Positions 22,537 to 28,392 of a stretch of DNA of 44,120 bases are shown here, one piece after another (position 1 is the stretch's first letter; the number at the start of each line of letters is the position of its first letter). This stretch comes from JAJPXI01 sp051867655 (GTDB taxonomy: Bacteria > Bacillota > Clostridia > Oscillospirales > Oscillospiraceae). The notes under the pieces are model-generated. The model had not been told where the DNA came from. It was given only the letters and a program-made list of their open reading frames with translations, and did no database searches. The position numbers and the translations under genes are program-made. Location of the stretch: contig JBJDYV010000049.1 of assembly GCA_051867655.1 (NCBI GenBank), positions 1 to 44,120 on the forward strand, read 5' to 3'.

Positions 22537-22649
22537 ATGATGAATGGCCGCTTACCCATTTTTCTGCCACCGCTTACAATAACGGCGGCGCTACCCTAAA
22601 CTGACCGATGCCCGGACAAGCCTGCAGTTTCAAGGCTTTCCGGGCAGCG
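22537..22649 (+). repeat. Direct repeat R1, left of the HTH/HipA-like pair
   Basis: It shares with R2 (24165-24282) the blocks TGATGAATGGCCGCTT, CTTACAATAACGGCGGCG, CGATGCCCGGACAAGCCTG and AGTTTCAAGGCTTTCCGGGC, interrupted by less similar bases. The last two blocks form a hairpin (GCCCGG 22610-22615 with CCGGGC 22640-22645; AAGCCT with AGGCTT) that may end the operon on the left. Confidence 0.8.
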
Positions 22650-22664
22650 GTTTTATATTACTTT

Positions 22665-23477
22665 TCACGAGAAGTATACTGGATATTTTCGTATCTGCTC
22701 ATATACGGTCTGCTCAACTCTGGCAACAACCGTGCTGGAATATAACTCTCTGACAGCATCCAACATTTGGGGAATATCATGTCGGGTAAATGAAAACTTC
22801 AGCTGTAATCCATACAATTCTTCAGCCGCCTCCACCTGTACATCAAAGTCCATATCAAATGGCTTGGCACAAACGCGCCTGATGCAATCATAAACGTCCT
22901 TGTCCAAAGGATAATCATTGAGGTCCGACAACAGGGCCAAGCCATGATCAAAAAGAGGGCAAAGGCGAAATTCCATCGTCTTCTCATTTCGGATAACAGC
23001 CAAATTGTTTGTATGGCGGTCCTCGTTCAAAAAGAAGGAATCCAGCTCCAGCAGCAATGTCAGATATTCCCCCACTCCGGTCAGGCCGGTAGTTTGTTCA
23101 ATGAAGTCTACCGTATAGCGAATCCGCTCCTGCGGCTCGTTTATCCCGCCAAGCGCTGCCGCCAAACCCTGACCTTTATAGGCACGGTGCAGCCGCTCAA
23201 ATGGCACCAACATCTCATCTTTTCTCCGAAAGTTTTTGCTGACACAACCAGGAATTTCTTTTCCCCGATACTGAATCAGCACAGGCCCATATTCTACAAA
23301 GTCGGGCACATTGGAATGTTTCAGCAACTGTGATACCAAAACTTCAGCCAGCGCTTCATAGCCCATGTGGTCAGCTTTGTACCACTTGCCATCCAGCTGC
23401 CATTTCGGCTGGTCGCCTTTCGAAGTATGTCCTTGGATCGGTTCCTTCTCAACAGCATCAAGATTGATTATGTCCAT
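22665..23477 (-). CDS. HipA-like kinase-fold protein
   Basis: A 270-residue protein with the HipA-type kinase core: NEDRHTNN (151-158, catalytic D153 and N158) and the metal-binding DHG (177-179). The N-terminal part (DQPKWQLDGKWYKAD and GYEALAEVLVSQLLKHS) fits the ATP-binding lobe, and the C-terminus is helical. HipA proteins phosphorylate targets such as tRNA synthetases and slow growth; the antitoxin partner is usually a DNA-binding protein. The gene start overlaps the end of the upstream HTH gene by 20 nt, so they are co-translated. It is shorter than E. coli HipA (about 440 residues) because the N-subdomain 1 is missing. Confidence 0.8.
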   Translation of the reverse strand: MDIINLDAVEKEPIQGHTSKGDQPKWQLDGKWYKADHMGYEALAEVLVSQLLKHSNVPDFVEYGPVLIQYRGKEIPGCVSKNFRRKDEMLVPFERLHRAYKGQGLAAALGGINEPQERIRYTVDFIEQTTGLTGVGEYLTLLLELDSFFLNEDRHTNNLAVIRNEKTMEFRLCPLFDHGLALLSDLNDYPLDKDVYDCIRRVCAKPFDMDFDVQVEAAEELYGLQLKFSFTRHDIPQMLDAVRELYSSTVVARVEQTVYEQIRKYPVYFS

Positions 23478-24069
23478 ACGCCGCTCCTTCCATCGGGTAA
23501 TAGTTGAACTTCAACCACATATCATCCTCAGCGGTCCGCCCCCGCGTTTTTTCCACAATCTGCAAGGGATCATAGGATGTAAGCTGAAGCTCCTTCAATA
23601 TTTCCTTGGCATTGCCGCGAGTGGCAGGAAAACAGCGATCGTTCAAAAACATCTCGAAGTCATTCCAGGTAGGATTTTCAATGATGCCAAACGCACGGTG
23701 AAGCATGTCCTTTGTTCTGTTCTGAATCATGACCTTCTGATTCAAAAAATCCACGTCAATAATCGTGCAGGGATGCGTTTGATACATATAAGTCATGCGC
23801 AGTGTATATCCTTCTGCCGGCTTCGATGTCATATGGATATACTTGCTGACTATCTGCCTGGAGGTGCCATAGCGCTCCGCAACCTCATTTACGGTTACAC
23901 CCCTGGCAATCAAGTCCTGCATATTCTGTACATCTTCTGGCCTGAACTTTTTCTTTCTGCCAGCATTGCGGGTATTTTTCACTTTGAGCGTTTGAGCAAT
24001 CTGCCTCAGTTCATCGATATTATCTGTCCCAAATAACTCCACACACAACTTCTGATAATCGGTGTTCAT
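23458..24069 (-). CDS. HTH protein, probable partner/antitoxin of the HipA-like protein
   Basis: A 203-residue protein. Residues about 37-75 form a Hin/resolvase-like helix-turn-helix (GRKKKFRPEDVQNMQDLIAR, then VTVNEVAERYGTSRQIVSKY). The C-terminal half (AFGIIENPTWNDFEMFLNDR, then CFPATRGNAKEIL and LTSYDPLQIVEKTRGR) resembles a domain that I recall next to HipA-like kinases in many Firmicutes and that could stand in for the missing N-subdomain 1 of HipA. A GGAG precedes the ATG, and the promoter has an inverted repeat that suggests autoregulation. Together with the kinase it may be a HipBST-like arrangement; antitoxin function is inferred. Confidence 0.72.
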   Translation of the reverse strand: MNTDYQKLCVELFGTDNIDELRQIAQTLKVKNTRNAGRKKKFRPEDVQNMQDLIARGVTVNEVAERYGTSRQIVSKYIHMTSKPAEGYTLRMTYMYQTHPCTIIDVDFLNQKVMIQNRTKDMLHRAFGIIENPTWNDFEMFLNDRCFPATRGNAKEILKELQLTSYDPLQIVEKTRGRTAEDDMWLKFNYYPMEGAAYGHNQS

Positions 24070-24097
24070 ACGCTCACTCCTTTCTCCGTTATATTAT

Positions 24098-24149
24098 ATG
24101 TAATTTTATTAATTTAATTACATTATATCAATAAGTCTGGCAATGTCAA
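24098..24149 (-). promoter_or_regulatory. Promoter and operator of the HTH/HipA-like pair
   Basis: On the minus strand: TTGACA (24149-24144), a 16-nt spacer and TATAAT (24127-24122). An inverted repeat ATGTAATT (24098-24105) and AATTACAT (24116-24123) overlaps the -10 box and the start region, a typical autoregulation site. Confidence 0.7.
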
Positions 24150-24164
24150 TTATTTTCGCTGTTC

Positions 24165-24282
24165 TGATGAATGGCCGCTTCAATTTTTGTTTGTTTTGAC
24201 TGTACTTACAATAACGGCGGCGATACCCCTAACATACCCGATGCCCGGACAAGCCTGTAGTTTCAAGGCTTTCCGGGCATCG
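24165..24282 (+). repeat. Direct repeat R2, right of the HTH/HipA-like pair
   Basis: The partner of R1 (22537-22649), with the same four conserved blocks and the same hairpin. It ends 15 bp before the right attachment core of the skin-like element. Confidence 0.8.
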
Positions 24283-24288
24283 TTTACA

Positions 24289-24933
24289 TTAATGGCGGCG
24301 GGATACATAGGAGCGGGATATTCCATACTTGGCTGCGATCTCCCGCTGGGTCAGCGGCTCGGTGCCGTCCAGGCCGAAGCGCATGCGGATGATGTCCGCC
24401 TCCCGCTCCGTCAGGCAGGACTCCACACACCGGCGCACCTTCACGCAGGACTCCTTGGCGTCCAGTTCGTCCAGCATATTATCGTCCACGCTGATCACAT
24501 CCATCAGGGACAGGGCGTTGCCCTCCTGATCCGTATCCAGCGAGTCGGACAGCGACACCTCCCCCTGCAGCTTCCTTACTGCCCGGAAGTGCATAAGGAT
24601 CTCATTTTCAATACAGCGCGACGCGTAGGTGGCCAGGCGCACATTTTTATCGGGTTTGAAGGTGGAGATCCCTTTGATCAGCCCAATGGTTCCGATGGAA
24701 AGCAGGTCGTCCTGATCCCGGTCCTGGGTGTAGTATTTCTTGATGATATGCGCCACCAGCCGCAGGTTGTGTTCGATCAGCTTATTGCGGGCCTCCATGT
24801 CCCCCTGCGCCATGCGCTCCAGGTATTCCCGCTCCTCCTCCGCCTTCAGCGGCCGGGGGAACGAGCCGCCTCCGGACAGCCGCAGAGGAAAAAAAGACCC
24901 GCTGAGTATCAGCAGCAGCCAGGCAGAAAGCAT
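24289..24933 (-). CDS. sigK: sigK, 5' part: pro-sigma-K lacking the last 19 residues
   Basis: Sigma-K is the late mother-cell sigma factor of sporulation. The start ATG (24933) follows GGAGGT with a 7-nt gap and gives a hydrophobic pro-sequence (MLSAWLLLILSG) of the kind removed by SpoIVFB. Region 2 is clear (NKLIEHNLRLVAHIIKKYYT, SIGTIGLIKGISTFKP, LATYASRCIENEILMHFRA), and region 4.2 runs TQREIAAKYGISRSYVSR. At the core the frame enters the element, reads RH and stops (24289). The truncated product cannot have a full recognition helix. Joined to 12798-12726 it gives 231 residues. Genes of this kind are normally read by sigma-E RNA polymerase. Confidence 0.92.
   Translation of the reverse strand: MLSAWLLLILSGSFFPLRLSGGGSFPRPLKAEEEREYLERMAQGDMEARNKLIEHNLRLVAHIIKKYYTQDRDQDDLLSIGTIGLIKGISTFKPDKNVRLATYASRCIENEILMHFRAVRKLQGEVSLSDSLDTDQEGNALSLMDVISVDDNMLDELDAKESCVKVRRCVESCLTEREADIIRMRFGLDGTEPLTQREIAAKYGISRSYVSRRH
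24298..24310 (-). other. Right attachment core of the skin-like element
   Basis: CTATGTATCCCGC on the minus strand, identical to 12786-12798 and in the same sigK reading frame. Confidence 0.85.
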
Positions 24934-25008
24934 TTGCCGCACCTCCTGCCCTACCATATGAGGTTCCGGCAAGTCCTTATCACTTCGCATCCATGCCCCA
25001 CATTTTGA

Positions 25009-25055
25009 TTGATGAGATGAGCGATGGGACGATGGATCAGGCAACGATTCGCTGT
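25009..25055 (+). pseudogene. Fragment of a fic gene outside the skin-like element
   Basis: Forty-one of 47 bases match 17011-17057 in the 3' third of the intact fic gene; both encode DEMSDG-MD-AT-R. No start or Fic motif is present. It lies 76 bp upstream of the sigK start on the other strand, so a fic gene or a cargo end once lay here. Confidence 0.65.
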
Positions 25056-25095
25056 GGGCCGAGCCTCACTACTTCACGACCTTTCGGCCGATATT

Positions 25096-25578
25096 TTACA
25101 GGACCGCCTCCATGCAGATGTATTCACCCTCGCCAATGGCCGTAAACCCATTCTTCTTCCAGAAAGCATTGCTTTGAGGATTCTCTTTGTCCGTACCAAG
25201 GCGAATTTTTTTGTATCCCTCGCTTTTCAGATACGCCATGCATTCACAAACGATCCTTGACCCGATGCCTTTGCCCTGATAGTCCAAATTCACCATAAAC
25301 AGTCCAATAAAAGCAATGTCTGTTTGAGGATAACCAAGAATCAGGTCCATAACCGCCACCAGAGTATCCCGTTCAAAGAATCCAACATAATATTTATCAT
25401 GGTCGTCTTTCCCCGGCGGAAGCGCATGCATATCGTCCCATATACTTTCCCTTGTGACGAACGGAGGATGATATTGATAGAACAGTTCGTTTCCACTGCT
25501 CAGAGCATAGATCGCCTGCACATCTTCCGTACCCAACCTGCGCACATGAAATATACCGGACAGCGATTTGATCTCCAT
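25096..25578 (-). CDS. GNAT family N-acetyltransferase
   Basis: A 160-residue GNAT protein. The acetyl-CoA-binding motif A is YQGKGIGSRIV (about 107-117), after a strand FIGLFMVNLD; the C-terminal NPQSNAFWKKNGF is motif B. The N-terminal part (FHVRRLGTEDVQAIYAL) is typical. The acceptor (amine, antibiotic or protein) cannot be inferred. It is a single gene, read towards sigK, and no terminator is seen after it. It is probably host sequence, since it is outside the element. Confidence 0.88.
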   Translation of the reverse strand: MEIKSLSGIFHVRRLGTEDVQAIYALSSGNELFYQYHPPFVTRESIWDDMHALPPGKDDHDKYYVGFFERDTLVAVMDLILGYPQTDIAFIGLFMVNLDYQGKGIGSRIVCECMAYLKSEGYKKIRLGTDKENPQSNAFWKKNGFTAIGEGEYICMEAVL

Positions 25579-25690
25579 ATCGGTCCCATCCTCTCACGTT
25601 TTTATTTACCTTATCATATCCGGCGGGAACCTTCAAGAAGCAGCGCTCTCCCCGAACGTTTCTTCGCCAAACAGGAAATGACGGTATTAC

Positions 25691-25719
25691 TTGCTTTTTG
25701 CCGCGTCACTTGATAAAAT
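25691..25719 (+). promoter_or_regulatory. Promoter of the oligoendopeptidase gene
   Basis: TTGCTT (25691-25696), a 17-nt spacer and TAAAAT (25714-25719), followed by AGGGGAG before the ATG. Confidence 0.6.
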
Positions 25720-25752
25720 ATTTTTAATCTTTTTTACAGGGGAGAGCATGTT

Positions 25753-27444
25753 ATGAAATTTTCTGAAATGCCATATACCCGTCCCGACCTTGCCGCTTTC
25801 CAGCAGCAAGGCAAATCCACCGTGGAGCGCATCACAGCCGCACGCAGCGCGCAGGATGTCATCGATGCCTACACAATCTTCGACAATTTGTCAAAGACTA
25901 TTTCTACCAACACGTCTCTGGCCTATGTCCGTCACACCATCGATACCAAGGACGCCTTCTATGACGCGGAGCAGAACTATATCGATGAGATCGAACCCTC
26001 GATCCGTGCAATCGCGCAGGAGGTCGATCAGGCTCTGCTGGACTCCCCCTTCCGCAGCGAGCTGGAGGAAAAGCTGGGCAAGCTGCTGTTCACCAACCTG
26101 GAGATCCGCGTGCGCACCATGAAACCGGAGATCATCGAACTGATGCAGGAGGAAAACAAGCTGACCAGCGAGTATCAGAAGCTGTACGCTTCTGCCGTCG
26201 TGGAGTGGAACGGTGAGATGCTTCCCCTGCCCAAGCTCGGCCCCTATAAGCAGAGCCCCGACCGCGCCGTGCGCAAAGCTGCCTACGAGGCAGAAGGGCG
26301 TTGGTTCGACAGCCACCAGGCCGAACTGGATCAGCTCTTTGATAAGCTCGTGAAAAACCGTACCGCCCAGGGCCGTGCCATGGGTTACGACAACTACCTT
26401 CCTCTGGGTTACGACCGTCTCGGCCGCAACTGCTACGGTCCCGAGCAGGTAGCCGCCTTCCGTGAGCAGATCGCCGCCGACATGGTCCCCATCGTCGCCA
26501 AGGTCAAGGCAGATCAGGAGCAGCGCCTCGGCGTAGACAAGCTGAAATTTTACGACGATCTCCTTCTGTTCCCCGATGGAAACGCCGATCCTCAGGGCAC
26601 CCCCGAGGACATTCTCGCCGCCGGCCTGCAGATGTACCGGGAGCTGAGTCCGGAGACTGCCGAATTTGCCAATTTCCTTTGGGAAAATGAGCTGTTGGAC
26701 GTCCTGAGCAAAGAGGGCAAAGCACCCGGCGGATACTGCACCTCCTTCCCCGATTATGCCGCTCCCTTCATCTTCTCCAATTTCAACGGCACCTCCGGCG
26801 ATGTGGATGTTCTCACCCACGAGGCGGGCCATGCTTTTGCGTTCTATCGTTCCATGAGCAAGGGCTACCTTTCCAGTCAGGTAGAACCCACCATCGAAGC
26901 ATGTGAAGTGCACTCCATGTCCATGGAATTTCTCACCGCTCCCTGGTACAAAAATTTCTTTGGTGACCTGACGCGCAAATATGAGGTCGGTCATTGTGAA
27001 GATTCCCTCATTTTCATCCCTTACGGCTGTATGGTCGATGAGTTCCAGCACAGAATGTATCAGGAGCCGGACTTGACCCCGGAGCAGCGCAATCAGGTCT
27101 GGCTGGAGCTGGAAGCAAAATACCGCCCCTGGATCGATTTTGAAGACCTTCCCTTCTACGGAAGAGGCGCCGGTTGGCAGCGGCAGCTGCACATCTACCT
27201 CTACCCGCTCTATTATATCGACTACTGCATGGCTCAAACCGTCGCATTCCAGTTCTGGATCGCTTCCCTGGAAAACCGGGAAGCCGCCTGGAACAACTAC
27301 CTGAAATTTGCCGACGCGGGCGGCACGCTGACCTTCGAGGAGCTGGTAACAACAGCCGGGCTGAAGATCCCCTATGCCCCCGGCTGCATCAAAGAGATCG
27401 GCCAGGCGATTTCTTCCTGGATCGAGCGCAACACGCTCACCTAA
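25753..27444 (+). CDS. pepF: M3 family oligoendopeptidase (PepF type)
   Basis: A 563-residue zinc metallopeptidase. The motif HEAGH is at 356-360 within DVLTHEAGHAFAFY, with the third ligand probably E385 in EACEVHSMSMEF. The C-terminal YPLYYIDYCMAQTVAFQFW is characteristic of M3B oligoendopeptidases. It cleaves short peptides in the cytoplasm. Lying a few hundred bases from a full oligopeptide importer on the same strand, it could process imported peptides. It has its own promoter and a strong terminator. Confidence 0.93.
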   Translation: MKFSEMPYTRPDLAAFQQQGKSTVERITAARSAQDVIDAYTIFDNLSKTISTNTSLAYVRHTIDTKDAFYDAEQNYIDEIEPSIRAIAQEVDQALLDSPFRSELEEKLGKLLFTNLEIRVRTMKPEIIELMQEENKLTSEYQKLYASAVVEWNGEMLPLPKLGPYKQSPDRAVRKAAYEAEGRWFDSHQAELDQLFDKLVKNRTAQGRAMGYDNYLPLGYDRLGRNCYGPEQVAAFREQIAADMVPIVAKVKADQEQRLGVDKLKFYDDLLLFPDGNADPQGTPEDILAAGLQMYRELSPETAEFANFLWENELLDVLSKEGKAPGGYCTSFPDYAAPFIFSNFNGTSGDVDVLTHEAGHAFAFYRSMSKGYLSSQVEPTIEACEVHSMSMEFLTAPWYKNFFGDLTRKYEVGHCEDSLIFIPYGCMVDEFQHRMYQEPDLTPEQRNQVWLELEAKYRPWIDFEDLPFYGRGAGWQRQLHIYLYPLYYIDYCMAQTVAFQFWIASLENREAAWNNYLKFADAGGTLTFEELVTTAGLKIPYAPGCIKEIGQAISSWIERNTLT

Positions 27445-27457
27445 ACCCGATCAATTT

Positions 27458-27491
27458 AAAAAAGTGCGTCCCAACCCGGCGCACTTTTTTT
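27458..27491 (+). terminator. Terminator of pepF
   Basis: A stem AAAAAAGTGCG with CGCACTTTTTT (27458-27468 with 27480-27490) ending in a T run. Confidence 0.9.
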
Positions 27492-27555
27492 GCAGGAATG
27501 TCGTGAAACCAAAATGACATTTTTCAGCAAAACGCAGTTTTTTATTCATTTTCTC

Positions 27556-27583
27556 TTGCAGGCATCGGATTATAGTATATAAT
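27556..27583 (+). promoter_or_regulatory. Promoter of the small membrane protein gene
   Basis: TTGCAG (27556-27561), a 16-nt spacer and TATAAT (27578-27583). Confidence 0.6.
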
Positions 27584-27663
27584 AATGTAGTATATTTTAA
27601 GTATGAAGCAGCCTTCAGTTTCTTTCGCGGCTTTCATCCAAATACGAGGAGATGCATGGATTC

Positions 27664-28218
27664 ATGACTGCGCAGAAAAAGCCACGCAGGAAACGCCGGT
27701 CCTATCTTAATGATTTTCAGCAAACGGTAACAGGCGAATATGTCTATACCGGGAAAACCTATGCCTTTTGCGGTTCCCCGCAGGAACGAAAAAAGCTCCT
27801 CCGCCGGCTCATCTTCCTTGGCTGCTTCATGTTGGCTGAATCCGTGGCCTCCGGCTGTATCGGCGTCCCCGGTATGCTCAATTGTTTCTATGTGATTTTA
27901 CCGTATTCCGCCGCTTTCCTTTCCGAGGTCTCTTTGGTATGGGGGCTTGTCCGGCTGATCCGCGGAGGGGAACCGCTGAGACAATATATTTATAATGCAA
28001 GCGTCAAAGCGTTTCCCGCCCGCACTGTCTGTACCATGGTGTTTTCCCTGCTGGCTGTTCTTTGTGAGATCATCTATGTGCTGCTCCACGGTACGCAGGG
28101 GCTCACTGCCGGCTTTCTCCTCTTCGTTTTCTTTCATATTCTGATCTTCGCGGCGGCATTTCTGTGGCGGCGGCTGATCCGGTGTTCCGAATGGACCGGT
28201 GACGGCACATCGCACTAA
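27664..28218 (+). CDS. Membrane protein of unknown function, four segments
   Basis: A 184-residue protein, basic at the N-terminus (MTAQKKPRRKRR) and followed by four hydrophobic segments: RLIFLGCFMLAESVAS, FYVILPYSAAFLSEVSLV, TVCTMVFSLLAVLCEIIYV and FLLFVFFHILIFAAAFLW. I do not recognise the family. ATG at 27664 is chosen since GAGGAG ends 13 nt upstream; the ATG at 27652 is too close to it. It lies just before the peptide importer but has a terminator-like hairpin after it, so joint function is not certain. Confidence 0.75.
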   Translation: MTAQKKPRRKRRSYLNDFQQTVTGEYVYTGKTYAFCGSPQERKKLLRRLIFLGCFMLAESVASGCIGVPGMLNCFYVILPYSAAFLSEVSLVWGLVRLIRGGEPLRQYIYNASVKAFPARTVCTMVFSLLAVLCEIIYVLLHGTQGLTAGFLLFVFFHILIFAAAFLWRRLIRCSEWTGDGTSH

Positions 28219-28233
28219 GTAAATAAAGATCAT

Positions 28234-28259
28234 GACAAAAGGAGCTGGCTCCTTTTGTC
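28234..28259 (+). terminator. Hairpin after the small membrane protein gene
   Basis: A 12-bp perfect inverted repeat (28234-28245 with 28248-28259; with a real loop about 11 bp), containing TTTT in the second arm. Confidence 0.55.
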
Positions 28260-28392
28260 GGCTTGCCCGGGCAAGCCGCATGCGTATGCCGCGGCAGCCA
28301 GCCTGACGCAGGTTTTCCACCCATGAACTAAGGATTCGGGTCAACACCCTGTCCTATCATATAGTTCAAATAAATTTTAGGAGGATATGTAC

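Larger units (their letters stand above)
12786..24310. mobile_element. Skin-like element (11.5 kb) interrupting sigK
   Basis: The element lies between two direct copies of CTATGTATCCCGC, each within half of sigK. Excision between the cores would remove 11,512 bp and restore the sigK reading frame. A large serine recombinase sits 56 bp inside the left core, as expected for the excisase. The cargo is a tyrosine integrase, Fic protein, regulator, a DNA methyltransferase operon and a HipA-like pair. Most of the cargo is visibly AT-richer than the host genes. B. subtilis and C. difficile carry skin elements in sigK; here the break is much nearer the 3' end of the gene than in B. subtilis. Confidence 0.88.

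Noticed and set aside
24934..24990. A sigma-E promoter for sigK (GATAAGG, 14 nt, CATATGG on the minus strand)
   Set aside because: The match is loose and the start point would leave almost no leader before the ribosome binding site, so it was not listed as a feature.
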